A stretch of DNA of 64,000 nt, taken from contig NZ_PBYA01000056.1 of NCBI RefSeq assembly GCF_002729955.1, positions 62,001 to 126,000 of the forward strand, written 5' to 3'. A program made the position numbers and the translations under genes. The notes below the pieces were generated by a model. That model saw nothing but the letters and a program-made list of their open reading frames with translations, was not told where the DNA came from and searched no databases. The stretch comes from Salinisphaera sp. (GTDB taxonomy: Bacteria > Pseudomonadota > Gammaproteobacteria > Nevskiales > Salinisphaeraceae). Numbering within the stretch: the first letter of the stretch is position 1; each line of letters starts with the position of its first letter. Below are positions 55,784 to 64,000 of this stretch, piece after piece.

Positions 55784-56071
55784 TCTTCGCCAACGGCGGG
55801 TTCAAGCGCTCACCGTCGCATCGTTCGCCCGGCCTGCCGGGCCGTGGCGCCTGGGCGAATCTCGCCACTGCCGGCGTGGCGGGCATTCGCAGCCCATGAC
55901 GGCTTAAGCGGGCCGCCTTTTTACACGCGGCGCGGTCAAGCCGGGCCCACCGGGTGCAGGGTAACGGGGCTGATGTTTTCGCTGTTTCGGTCGATAACAG
56001 AACCCAGACCTGCTTTCGGATTCGCCATGCGCCGCGTTTTTCGCCAAATCTTTCTAAGGCGCCAGCTACGC

Positions 56072-56539
56072 ATGGGGCGTGGCCGTGGCTTTAGCCTGGT
56101 GGAATTGCTCATGGCGATCGCGATACTCGGCCTGCTCGCCGGTATCGCCTATCCGGCGTATGTGGGCTATACCGATCGCGCGGATCGTGCCCAGGCGATT
56201 GCCGATATCCGCGACATGGAAAACCTCATCGAGCGGTTCTATGTCGCGACCCAGCGGCTGCCCGACAGCCTTGCCGATATCGGTATGGCAGGCAAGCAGG
56301 ACCCCTGGGGCAATCCCTACCAGTTCCTGAACCACGCCAACGTGAAGGGTAACGGCAAGGGCAAGTTCCGTTCCTACAAGGGCACGGTGCCGATCAATAC
56401 CGATTACGACCTCTACAGCATGGGCAAGGACGGGCAGAGCCAGCGACCGTTGACGGCCAAGGCCAGCCGCGACGATATCGTGCGCGGGCTCAACGGTGAC
56501 TTTATTGGCCTGGGCTCCGAGCTGGCGGGCCGCAGTTGA
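56072..56539 (+). CDS. GspG-like pseudopilin (type II secretion/type IV pilus family)
   Basis: A protein of about 155 aa. MGRGRG then FSLVELLMAIAILGLLAGIAYPAY gives the prepilin peptidase site (Gly|Phe, Glu5) and the N-terminal helix. The soluble part contains DPWGNPYQF and YDLYSMGKDG, both found in GspG major pseudopilins (the latter near the calcium site). In-frame ATGs at 56027 and 55973 would lengthen the leader; the 6-residue leader is typical and AAGG lies about 12 bp upstream of 56072. No other secretion gene is nearby, so this is an orphan. It overlaps the GGDEF/EAL gene by one base. Confidence 0.75.
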   Translation: MGRGRGFSLVELLMAIAILGLLAGIAYPAYVGYTDRADRAQAIADIRDMENLIERFYVATQRLPDSLADIGMAGKQDPWGNPYQFLNHANVKGNGKGKFRSYKGTVPINTDYDLYSMGKDGQSQRPLTAKASRDDIVRGLNGDFIGLGSELAGRS

Positions 56540-59331
56540 TGCGTTTGACCGTCGGACCGTTTCGCGGCGCGTTCGCACGGCGGCTTTTTCTGCGATTTTT
56601 GCTCGCGGCTTTCGTGCCGGTGGTGGCGGTCGCCGTGCTGGCCTGGTTCAACACCACCCGCGTGGTCGCCCAGCAGGCCGCACAGCGGCTGGCCAACGAC
56701 AGCCAGAACCAGGGTCTGGACATGTTGGGCCGGCTCAAGGTGGCCGAGGCACTGCTGATACGTATTGCCGAGGATTCGGCCGAGCGGGGGCATACCGAGA
56801 ACGGCGCGCCTGCCTTCGAGGCGTTGGCGCTGTATTCGGGCGGCGAGCGTCGAATGCTCTACGGCGACGCGCAGCTTTTGCCGGTTTCGCCGCCCGAAGC
56901 AGCGCCCTCGTCGCTGGCACGGACGCCACCGCGAACCCGGTTGCTTGCCCAGCCGCTTAACGAAGGCGGTCTGGTCATGCTGCGCGCGCTGACGAGGGTG
57001 GATGGTCGACCGCGTATGGTGGCGGGGCGGCTCGACCCCGACTACGTGATCGGCAACGCCGAACGCTGGCCCAATGACACGCGCTTTTGCCTGGTTGAGC
57101 AGCAGACTCAGCGGATGCTCGACTGCCCGGATTTGCAGTCCGTCTATGACCAGCGCATACAGGGCGGGCCGATTACGTTGACCGCCCCGGGGCGGATACC
57201 GCTGGCCGGTGAAGATACGCTGGTGGCTTATTGGGACGTGTTCATTCCCAGCCATTTCGATGGCGCGAGCTGGCGGGTCGTAGGCTTCAAGCCCTGGGCC
57301 GCTGCAGCCAGACCGGCCGCGACTTTCTACCGGCTGCTGCCGTTCGTGGTACTGCTGAGCCTGATCGCGGCCGGCATGCTCGGAATGAGCCAGATTCGGC
57401 GGGTCAGCGATCCGCTGCGGCGCCTGCGTGGCGGTGTTCAACGCATCGCCGAGGGCGAATTCGCCACCCGGGTCGAGATCGACAGCGCCGACGAATTCGA
57501 GGAGCTGGGCGACGCCTTCAATACGATGGCGAAACGCCTGGGCACGCAGTTTCATACCCTGGATGTACTGGCGGCGACCGACCGCGGCATTCTCACCTCG
57601 GCCGGTGCGGACACCGTGGTCGAGAACATGCTGCAGAGCCTGCACCGCATCATGCAGGCCGATGCCGCGGCGATTCTGTTGTTCGACCCGGACCTCGCGC
57701 AGGTCGCCCATCTGCACGTCGTCGAGCTGGCCCGGCCCGACGATGTGAACAGCTACCGCGTACAGCCCGGGGCCGCCGAACGCGCGGCGCTGGATACCGA
57801 CGAGCGGCTGGCGTATTTCGACGGCGACGCGCTGGCCGAGTTGTCCTATGGGCAACCGCTGCGCGATCTCAATATCGACCGGGTGACGGTCGCGCCCGTA
57901 CGCGAGCACGGCCGGCTGTGGGCGGCGTTGTTCGTGGGTTACCGCGGCACGGCTACAGGCGCGGAAGACGAACAGCAGGCCCTGGCGGTTGCCGACCGCC
58001 TGGCCGTGGCGCTGGCCGCATCCCGGCGTGAAAAGGAACTCTATCGTCAGGCCCACTACGACGGGCTGACCGGCCTGCCCAATCGCCAGCTGTTCATCGA
58101 CCGCCTCGATCACCAGATTGCCCTGGCCGCAGGCGTCGAGCAGTCGCTTGCGATCATGTTCATCGATCTCGATCACTTCAAGAACGTCAACGATTCGGTG
58201 GGCCACAGCGCCGGCGATGCGCTGCTCGTCGCGGCGGCCCAGCGCTTCGCCGAGGTGCTCGACGATATGGACACCGTGGCCCGCTGGGGCGGCGACGAAT
58301 TCGTGGTGTTGCTGCCGCGTGCCGAGGATGTCGCGGCCCTGGATCGCTGTGCGCGACGCCTTATCGAGCGCCTGTCCGAGACCTATCTGATCAACGGCCT
58401 TGAACACCGTGTAAGTGCCAGCATCGGTCTGGCCCTGTTTCCGGCCGACGGCCGCGACGCCGAAGCACTACTGGCGCACGCGGATGCTGCGATGTATCAG
58501 GCCAAGGACGGCGGCCGCGGCCGGCATGTCTTCTTCGAAAAGCGCATGAACGAGCGCGTACGCGAACGTGTTCAGATCGAGGCGGAACTGCGCCACGCGA
58601 TCGATAACGAAGAGCTTTTCCTGCAGTTCCAGCCGCTGGTGCGCATGCACGACGGCGGGCTGGGCGCGGTGGAAGCGCTGGTGCGCTGGCGCCATCCCGA
58701 GCGCGGCATCGTGCCGCCGGGGCTGTTCATTCCGGCGCTCGAAAGCTCCGGGCTCATCGTCGCGGCCGGGGCGTGGATACTGCGCCAGGCCTGTCACCAG
58801 TACCTGCACGCGTTCCCGGCGTCGGCTCGGCCGGAGCGGATCGCGGTCAACGTGTCGCCCAAACAGTTCTGGACCGAGGATTTCGTCGATATGGTCGAGC
58901 GTACGCTCGTACAGACCGGGCTGCCGGGCGAACGTCTGGAGCTGGAAATCACCGAAAACCTGTTGCTGACCGATATGGCCACGGCCAGCGCGCGTATCCG
59001 GGAACTCAACGCGCTGGGCGTTCGGATGTCCATGGACGACTTCGGTACCGGTTATTCCTCGTTCAGCTATCTGCGCCAGCTGCCGGTGCAGACGGTCAAG
59101 ATCGATCGCTGCTTTGTCGACGGTATCGAAACGCCGGGCAGCGATGCCGCCATCGTGATGCGCTCGCTTATCGACATGCTGCATGGCCTGGGCAAGATCG
59201 TGGTGGTGGAAGGCATCGAAACCGCCGAGCAGCTCGATCTGCTCAAACGCTTTGGCTGCGATCTGGCACAGGGCTTCTATCTGAGCCGGCCGGTGGCGCC
59301 GGACGAGGTCGGCGCTTACCTGCGACCTTGA
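56539..59331 (+). CDS. Membrane GGDEF-EAL cyclic-di-GMP signalling protein
   Basis: A 930-aa protein with an N-terminal transmembrane helix (about 15-36), a periplasmic sensor region (about 37-260), a second helix (about 263-285), HAMP (about 284-336), a GAF-like region (about 345-500), GGDEF (about 510-665) and EAL (about 680-925). The GGDEF motif is intact at 584-588 and EAL at 712-714 (EALVRW), so both synthesis and hydrolysis of c-di-GMP are possible; the EAL half also retains DDFGTGYSS. It shares a base with the pseudopilin stop codon, so both are probably translated together. The ligand is unknown. Confidence 0.93.
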   Translation: MRLTVGPFRGAFARRLFLRFLLAAFVPVVAVAVLAWFNTTRVVAQQAAQRLANDSQNQGLDMLGRLKVAEALLIRIAEDSAERGHTENGAPAFEALALYSGGERRMLYGDAQLLPVSPPEAAPSSLARTPPRTRLLAQPLNEGGLVMLRALTRVDGRPRMVAGRLDPDYVIGNAERWPNDTRFCLVEQQTQRMLDCPDLQSVYDQRIQGGPITLTAPGRIPLAGEDTLVAYWDVFIPSHFDGASWRVVGFKPWAAAARPAATFYRLLPFVVLLSLIAAGMLGMSQIRRVSDPLRRLRGGVQRIAEGEFATRVEIDSADEFEELGDAFNTMAKRLGTQFHTLDVLAATDRGILTSAGADTVVENMLQSLHRIMQADAAAILLFDPDLAQVAHLHVVELARPDDVNSYRVQPGAAERAALDTDERLAYFDGDALAELSYGQPLRDLNIDRVTVAPVREHGRLWAALFVGYRGTATGAEDEQQALAVADRLAVALAASRREKELYRQAHYDGLTGLPNRQLFIDRLDHQIALAAGVEQSLAIMFIDLDHFKNVNDSVGHSAGDALLVAAAQRFAEVLDDMDTVARWGGDEFVVLLPRAEDVAALDRCARRLIERLSETYLINGLEHRVSASIGLALFPADGRDAEALLAHADAAMYQAKDGGRGRHVFFEKRMNERVRERVQIEAELRHAIDNEELFLQFQPLVRMHDGGLGAVEALVRWRHPERGIVPPGLFIPALESSGLIVAAGAWILRQACHQYLHAFPASARPERIAVNVSPKQFWTEDFVDMVERTLVQTGLPGERLELEITENLLLTDMATASARIRELNALGVRMSMDDFGTGYSSFSYLRQLPVQTVKIDRCFVDGIETPGSDAAIVMRSLIDMLHGLGKIVVVEGIETAEQLDLLKRFGCDLAQGFYLSRPVAPDEVGAYLRP

Positions 59332-59505
59332 GGATGAAAGCCCGCATGGGGCGGTCCACGCCGATGCAAGGCTGCGCTACAGTGAGATCGGGCGCGGATA
59401 AACAGGCGTGGTTACAGCGAAATATTTTCCCGTATGGGCCCGAAAACGCTAAATTTCGTGCTGCGGCTGCTAGTCTGAGGCGATGTTTGCCAAGGAGTGT
59501 CTATA

Positions 59506-60612
59506 GTGGTGGGCGATCGTGATGTGTTGGTGATTTATGACGAGCGGGTGCTTTCGCATCGGCCCGAGGCCAACGAAGAGTTTCTTCCGGGCCGCATGGA
59601 CAAACGGATTCGCGGCATTCTTGACGGCCTGGGCGTGGAAGCCAAATGGAGCTATCCCGAGCACCCCGGCCGGGTGATCGCGGTCAGGGAACTGCTTGAG
59701 GCCGAGCCGATTGCCGGTGTGCGTATCGCCGCCGGCCAGCCCGCCACGCAGGAGCAGCTCAACCGCGTGCATACCACCTCCTACCTCGAAAGCCTGCATG
59801 AGCTGGAAGGCAAGCAGGCATGGCTCGACGTGGATACAACGGCCGTTTCGGCCGGCAGTCTGGAAGCCGCCGTGGTGGCCGCCGGCTCGACCATTGCGGC
59901 CGTGGACGCGGTTTTCGAAAAGAAAGCGCAGTCGGCGTTCGTGATCTGTCGCCCGCCCGGGCACCATGCAAATGCGGTGCGCGCACGCGGTTTCTGTTTG
60001 TTGAACAACATCGCGGTGGCGGCCGCGCACGCGCAGTTCCATTGGGATATCGAGCGCGTGCTGATCATCGACTGGGACGCGCATCACGGCAACGGCACGC
60101 AGGATATCTTCGCCGCCGATCCGAGCGTGATGTTCTTCGATACCCATCGCGCCGCGCCTTTCTATCCGGGCACCGGCGATCTCGAAGAGATCGGCGAAGG
60201 TCTGGGCGAGGGCACCACGGTGAACGTCCCGTTGCCCGAGGACGCAGGCGATCTGGCGATCATCAACGCCTTCGAGAATATCCTCGTGCCGGCGGCCGAG
60301 TGGTTCCAGCCGGAGTTGATTCTGGTCTCGGCGGGTATGGATGCGCACCGCACCGAGCTGTGCCTGAACATGAGCTACGACGGCTACAGCGCGATGACGG
60401 GCATCGTGCAACGCCTGGCCGACCAGTATTGCGACGGGCGACTGGTCATGGCACTGGAAGGCGGCTACAACCCGGATACCCTGGCGCGTTGCACCCATCG
60501 GGTGCTCGAGGTCATGGCCGGCGCGCCACCTGCGACCGTGCGCGAGCCCGGCGTCGAGGAAGTCGCCGAAATCGCGGAATTCCATCGGTCGGCTTTTGCC
60601 GACATGGAATGA
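59506..60612 (+). CDS. Histone-deacetylase superfamily protein (class II-like)
   Basis: A 368-aa zinc deacetylase of the HDAC/acetoin-utilisation/acetylpolyamine superfamily. CRPPGHHA near 148-155 and DWDAHHGNGTQD near 186-197 hold the active-site His pair and zinc ligands; the SAGMDAH segment near 275 supplies the third ligand. Bacterial relatives act on acetylpolyamines or other N-acetyl substrates rather than histones. GTG 59506 lies 8 bp after AAGGAG, while the GTG at 59497 abuts it, so 59506 is preferred. The next gene encodes a GNAT acetyltransferase 7 bp later; an acetylation/deacetylation pair is plausible. Confidence 0.9.
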   Translation: MVGDRDVLVIYDERVLSHRPEANEEFLPGRMDKRIRGILDGLGVEAKWSYPEHPGRVIAVRELLEAEPIAGVRIAAGQPATQEQLNRVHTTSYLESLHELEGKQAWLDVDTTAVSAGSLEAAVVAAGSTIAAVDAVFEKKAQSAFVICRPPGHHANAVRARGFCLLNNIAVAAAHAQFHWDIERVLIIDWDAHHGNGTQDIFAADPSVMFFDTHRAAPFYPGTGDLEEIGEGLGEGTTVNVPLPEDAGDLAIINAFENILVPAAEWFQPELILVSAGMDAHRTELCLNMSYDGYSAMTGIVQRLADQYCDGRLVMALEGGYNPDTLARCTHRVLEVMAGAPPATVREPGVEEVAEIAEFHRSAFADME

Positions 60613-60619
60613 GTAGGGC

Positions 60620-61075
60620 ATGAGCCAAGACAGCCCACAAATCGTCGTCACCCTGCGCCCCGTGGATCTGCACAACTGGCAGCAGGTCATTCATCTACAG
60701 CTGTCGGCCGAGCAGGCCAGGCGCGTGGCCTCCAACCTGTATTCGCTGGCCGAAGCCTATGTGCAGCCGCGCTGTACGCCTTATGCCATCTATGCGAATG
60801 AAACGCTCATCGGTTTCGTCATGGCGGAATACCTGCCCGGCTATGAGGCCTACAACATTCCGCGCTTCATGATCGATGTCGCCTGGCAGGGCGTGGGCTA
60901 CGGCGGCCTGGCGTTGCAGGCCGTCATCGACACGCTCAAGCATGAACGCCCCGAGGCGCCTATCCTGATCAGCCTCACGCCCGACAACACCGCCGCACGG
61001 CGTCTGTACGAACGCCACGGCTTCGTGGATACCGGCCAGCGGTTCCATGGCGAAGACGTACTGCGTTACCCGTGA
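60620..61075 (+). CDS. GNAT family N-acetyltransferase
   Basis: A 151-aa acetyltransferase. The acetyl-CoA loop is in DVAWQGVGYGGLAL near 92-105 (Q-x-x-G-x-G type), and the C-terminal NTAARRLYERHGFVDTGQ is the usual GNAT motif B. The N-terminal half fits spermidine/spermine-type GNATs by size, but the substrate is not certain. It lies 7 bp after the HDAC-family deacetylase gene on the same strand. Confidence 0.88.
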   Translation: MSQDSPQIVVTLRPVDLHNWQQVIHLQLSAEQARRVASNLYSLAEAYVQPRCTPYAIYANETLIGFVMAEYLPGYEAYNIPRFMIDVAWQGVGYGGLALQAVIDTLKHERPEAPILISLTPDNTAARRLYERHGFVDTGQRFHGEDVLRYP

Positions 61076-61113
61076 ACATGCCCCGTTAGCGAGCGATTGC
61101 GGACGTGGCTCGA

Positions 61114-61275
61114 ATGCGCAGAAAGGCCGATCTGCCGGGCAAGACCTGTCTCTACTGTCAACGGCCGTTTGCCTGGCGCCGGAAGTGGGCACGCGACTGG
61201 CCGGCGATACGTTTTTGCAGTCAGGCCTGCAAACGGGCATACAAGCGCGGGGACAATGCCCGCTTGCCCGAATGA
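61114..61275 (+). CDS. DUF2256 small zinc-ribbon protein
   Basis: A 53-aa ORF missed by a length cut-off. It reads MRRKADLPGKTCLYCQRPFA and continues WRRKWARDW, the DUF2256 pattern. Cys12, Cys15, Cys35 and Cys39 form a CxxC/CxxxC zinc-ribbon pair. The family is small, basic and conserved in proteobacteria, and has no proven role; nucleic acid binding is plausible. I see no strong ribosome-binding site, but coding and family match are clear. It lies between the GNAT gene and an alpha/beta hydrolase. Confidence 0.8.
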   Translation: MRRKADLPGKTCLYCQRPFAWRRKWARDWPAIRFCSQACKRAYKRGDNARLPE

Positions 61276-61299
61276 AACCGACAACAATGAGGAGAGCCC

Positions 61300-62091
61300 A
61301 TGCCTATTGCTTCGATCAACGGACAGCAGATCTTCTACCAGGACAGCGGCGGCGATGCGCCGGCCATCGTGTTTTCGCACGGGCTGCTGATGGATCACGA
61401 GATGTTCGCGCCTCAGGTGGCGGCTTTCGAGGATAGCTATCGCTGTATCGTCTGGGACGAACGCGCCCATGGGCGTACCGCAGGCGCCGAAAGCCCGGCG
61501 CCGTTCAGCTACTACGACTCGGCCGACGATCTGGTCGGCCTGCTCGATCATCTGGGTATCGAAAGCGCGATTCTCGCCGGTATGAGCCAGGGCGGTTTTC
61601 TGTCATTGCGCTGCGCCTTGACCCATCCCGATCGGGTGCGCGCGCTGATTCTGCTGGATACCCAGGCAGGGCTGGAAAACCCGGATCATCTGCCCGGCTA
61701 CAAACAGATGATTGATACCTGGGCCATGCACGGCCTGTCCGACGAGATCGCCGATACGATCGCCGGCATCATTCTCGGCGCCGACGCCAAGGAAACCGCG
61801 CACTGGCAGCACAAATGGCGTGGCTGGCAGTCGCATAACCTGCTCGCCGCCTTCCATACTCTGACCACGCGCGACGACGTGACCGATCGGCTCGGCGAGA
61901 TCGAAAAGCCGGCGCTGGTGGTGCATGGCGATGCCGACATGGCCATTCCCATGGAACGCGCCGAACAGCTGGCCGATAATCTGGCCAATGCCGAGCTGGT
62001 AGTGGTGCCGGGCGGCGGCCATGCTGCGAACCTGACCCATCCGCAGCCGGTCAACGCCGCGATCGAGTCGTTCGTGAAGCGTATCGACTAG
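61300..62091 (+). CDS. Alpha/beta hydrolase
   Basis: A 263-aa hydrolase. The nucleophile elbow GMSQGG places Ser96; Asp in VVHGDADMAIPMERA and His in GGGHAANLTHP complete the triad. SHGLLMDHEMF near the N-terminus forms the oxyanion hole. This is the general esterase/dehalogenase/enol-lactonase fold and the substrate cannot be told. GAGGAGAG lies 4 bp before the ATG. A second, unrelated hydrolase follows 56 bp downstream. Confidence 0.9.
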   Translation: MPIASINGQQIFYQDSGGDAPAIVFSHGLLMDHEMFAPQVAAFEDSYRCIVWDERAHGRTAGAESPAPFSYYDSADDLVGLLDHLGIESAILAGMSQGGFLSLRCALTHPDRVRALILLDTQAGLENPDHLPGYKQMIDTWAMHGLSDEIADTIAGIILGADAKETAHWQHKWRGWQSHNLLAAFHTLTTRDDVTDRLGEIEKPALVVHGDADMAIPMERAEQLADNLANAELVVVPGGGHAANLTHPQPVNAAIESFVKRID

Positions 62092-62147
62092 TTGTACTTG
62101 TTCCATACCGGCGGCGCAGGCATCGCGTCGCCGCATCGAGACTGCTC

Positions 62148-63095
62148 ATGACACTGGATCCTCAGGTTGCACGCGTATTGCAGGCCGCCGAAAACAGCGG
62201 CCTGCCGCCGCTGGAGACTCTTTCGCCCGACGCCGCACGGGCCCAGTACGAGAAGGGCTCGGTCATGGTGGGCGGGCGTGCGCCCGAGTTGTTCTCGGTG
62301 CGTGATATCGCCGTAGACGGCCCACGCGGCGATATTGGCTTGCGTGTCTATACCCCGCGCGATCCGGGCGGCGAGGCCATGCCGCTGCTGATCTATATCC
62401 ACGGCGGGGGCTATGTCATCGGCAGCCTCGACAGCCACGATATCCCGTGCCGCCATCTCGCCTTGAACGGCGACTGCATGGTGATATCGGTGGATTATCG
62501 TCTGGCACCGGAATGCCCGTATCCCGGTCCGCTCGAGGACTGCTGGGCCGCGGTGAACGCGATCTTCGATCAGGCCGAGGCGCTGGGCGTACGCCGCGAC
62601 CGGATCGCCATCGGCGGCGACAGCGCGGGTGGCAACCTGGCCACGGTCACCTGTTTGAAAGCGCGGGCCGAAGGCGGGCCGGATTTCATTTATCAGATGC
62701 TGATCTACCCCGGCACCGACCGTACCCGCAGCCAGCCCTCGCATAGCGAGCTCGCTGACGGCTACCGGCTCACGTGTTCCCTGCTGGACTGGTTCATGAA
62801 TCACTACTTCGACGGCGCGCCGGCGGATCCGAACGATCCTTACTCCTCGCCCCTGCATGCCGACGACCTCAGCGACCTGCCGCCGGCGCTGGTTGTGTCG
62901 GCGGGCTACGACCCGCTACGCGACGAAGACATCGCCTACTACGAAAAACTGCGGGCTCACGGCAACGCGGCCGAACACCTGCACTATCCGGGCATGATTC
63001 ACGGCTTCATCAACATGCCGGGCGTCGTGGACGCGGCCCGCGACTGTCTCGAGGCCTGCGGCACGCGTTTGCGCCAGGTTTTTGCCGATCGCTAG
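62148..63095 (+). CDS. HSL-family alpha/beta hydrolase (carboxylesterase)
   Basis: A 315-aa esterase of the hormone-sensitive lipase family. The HGGG oxyanion motif is at 85-88 and the nucleophile Ser159 lies in GGDSAGGN. The triad Asp and His are in YDPLRDED and HGFINM. Members hydrolyse short- to medium-chain acyl esters. It is separate in sequence from the preceding hydrolase. A terminator follows, shared with the convergent aldolase gene. Confidence 0.92.
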   Translation: MTLDPQVARVLQAAENSGLPPLETLSPDAARAQYEKGSVMVGGRAPELFSVRDIAVDGPRGDIGLRVYTPRDPGGEAMPLLIYIHGGGYVIGSLDSHDIPCRHLALNGDCMVISVDYRLAPECPYPGPLEDCWAAVNAIFDQAEALGVRRDRIAIGGDSAGGNLATVTCLKARAEGGPDFIYQMLIYPGTDRTRSQPSHSELADGYRLTCSLLDWFMNHYFDGAPADPNDPYSSPLHADDLSDLPPALVVSAGYDPLRDEDIAYYEKLRAHGNAAEHLHYPGMIHGFINMPGVVDAARDCLEACGTRLRQVFADR

Positions 63096-63114
63096 ACGCG
63101 CTAGCGCGTTTCAC

Positions 63115-63147
63115 AAAAAACCCCGACTCGTCGCCGAGCCGGGGTTT
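63115..63147 (-). terminator. Bidirectional terminator between convergent genes
   Basis: Arms AAACCCCG-CTCG and CGAG-CGGGGTTT (with one A-C mismatch) around TCGC. The minus strand has a U run from six A (63115-63120); the plus side has a shorter run. Confidence 0.85.
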
Positions 63148-63178
63148 GTGGCTTCGCAACTGTCGTGATCGTGAGTGC

Positions 63179-63937
63179 TCAGGTGGCGTAATCGCTGCCC
63201 ATGCGCTCGAGCTTGCGAATGAGGGCCGGCCAGGCCAGCTTGTGGCCCGCGCCCAGGCTCTGCGCCTGCTGGGCAGTGGTGTCCAGCGCCTCTTGCGAGG
63301 GCATGTGCCCCGGGCCCATGGCCAGGGTGCGCACCTGGATCTGGCAGGCCTTCATCAGGAAATACATATAGGTGAAGGCTTCGCCCACGTTCTTGCCGAC
63401 GGTGAGCGTGCCATGATTGCGTAGCAGCATGATGTCGTGATCACCCAGATCGGCGACCAGGCGTTCGCGCTCATCCAGATTCAGCGCCACGCCTTCGTAC
63501 TCGTGAAAACAGATATGCGGGATACACAGCATGGCGGTCTGGCTCAGCGGCAGCAGACCGTCCGGATGCGCGCTGACCGCCACGCCGTCGGCTGCGTGCA
63601 GATGCAGCACCGCACCGGCTTCTTCGCGTGCCATATGCACCGCGCTATGAATGGTAAAGCCGGCCGGGTTGACCCGGTTGGTCGCGCCCGGGTCGACGAT
63701 CTGGCCGTCTTCGTCGACCTTGACCAGTGAGGAGGCGGTGATTTCGTCGAACAACCAGCCATAGGGGTTGATCAGGAAATGATGCTCCGGCCCCGGCACG
63801 CGCGCCGACAGGTGGGTGAACACCAGGTCATCCCAGCCATAGAGCGATACCAGACGATAGGCGGCGGCCAGATCCTTGCGGACCTGCCATTCTTCTTCGG
63901 ACATGCGGGCCGAGTGATCGGTTGCGGCTTGGGCCAT
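63179..63937 (-). CDS. Class II aldolase/adducin family protein
   Basis: A 252-aa protein of the fuculose-phosphate-aldolase/adducin fold. The zinc ligands appear in LHLHAADG and LLRNHGTLTVG, and FTHLSARVPGPEHHFLINPYG near the N-terminus is the usual family start of the substrate site. Some members are aldolases, others are decarboxylases or dehydratases, so the reaction is not fixed. GAGGAGACT precedes the ATG. Its promoter region (63938-64000) runs into the window edge. Genome neighbours to the right are not visible. Confidence 0.88.
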   Translation of the reverse strand: MAQAATDHSARMSEEEWQVRKDLAAAYRLVSLYGWDDLVFTHLSARVPGPEHHFLINPYGWLFDEITASSLVKVDEDGQIVDPGATNRVNPAGFTIHSAVHMAREEAGAVLHLHAADGVAVSAHPDGLLPLSQTAMLCIPHICFHEYEGVALNLDERERLVADLGDHDIMLLRNHGTLTVGKNVGEAFTYMYFLMKACQIQVRTLAMGPGHMPSQEALDTTAQQAQSLGAGHKLAWPALIRKLERMGSDYAT

Positions 63938-64000
63938 AGTCTCCTCCTGCGTGACAGCTTGTTCGTAAAACGCGATTTCGTTGTATGAGCAAAGTAGACC
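63938..64000. other. Upstream region of aldolase gene to window edge
   Basis: Only the ribosome-binding site GAGGAG and AT-richer sequence are seen; no gene start of the next unit is visible. Confidence 0.4.

Noticed and set aside
56413-58407. A 664-codon minus-strand frame opposite the GGDEF/EAL gene
   Set aside because: Shadow of a well-supported gene; no family match or ribosome-binding site is apparent.

Overview
The window is a chromosome segment from a high-GC proteobacterium. Gene density is high, operons are compact with many ATGA-type overlaps, and no rRNA or tRNA gene is visible. Type I-E CRISPR-Cas, an orphan T6SS vgrG, a GspG-like pseudopilin, a complete ETF/ETF-QO set, two Liv transporters and a halophile-style sucrose-phosphate-synthase/HAD fusion together suggest a marine or halophilic gammaproteobacterium (Salinisphaera-like is my guess). 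The genus is inference, not shown by the sequence.

Layout. 1-4077: 3' end of a type I-E cas operon (cas5e tail, cas6e, cas1, cas2), an AT-richer leader, and a 34-repeat/33-spacer array. 4134-4307: a small coiled-coil ORF. 4514-13351: a glyco-conjugate island with a four-gene operon (NodS-like methyltransferase, PIG-L deacetylase, divergent acyl-CoA-dehydrogenase-like protein, GT2), a GT4, a divergent SPS-HAD fusion plus GT2, and a MurG-like GT. 13495-17530: an NYN nuclease, a thiolase, a nitronate-monooxygenase-like flavoprotein and an 18-Cys Csp3-like copper store. 17902-23058: an orphan VgrG module with two cargo/accessory genes. 23233-29009: enoyl-CoA hydratase, MaoC hydratase, etfBA, ETF-QO and an SDR.

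29261-39621: two complete branched-chain-amino-acid-type (HAAT) ABC transporters in tandem, with a previously uncalled 51-aa membrane ORF between them. 39724-43881: an MDR oxidoreductase, an MFS exporter, an IclR regulator and a PaaI thioesterase. 44291-47422: an ACAD10/11-like dehydrogenase, an SDR and an APH-type kinase, the parts list of the 4-hydroxyacyl-CoA (levulinate-type) pathway. 47483-48286: surE. 48469-54689: a pimeloate (pim)-like beta-oxidation operon with CoA ligase, ECH/HADH fusion and an acyl-CoA dehydrogenase pair. 54833-63937: ketopantoate-reductase-like protein, a GspG-like pseudopilin overlapping a GGDEF/EAL protein, an HDAC-family deacetylase, a GNAT, a DUF2256 miniprotein, two alpha/beta hydrolases and a class II aldolase.

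How it works together. From 14 kb to 55 kb the theme is import and CoA-dependent oxidation of organic acids: Liv importers, ligase, several acyl-CoA dehydrogenases, hydratases, dehydrogenases and thiolase, with electrons leaving through ETF and ETF-QO. Two dyad motifs, TGAAAC-N3-GTTTCA and GAACGATCGTTC, recur upstream of several of these units and twice sit together about 23 bp apart, suggesting a shared regulon. The best candidates for undescribed systems are the glyco-conjugate island, the VgrG cargo module, the two-motif regulon and the small membrane ORF inside the Liv region.
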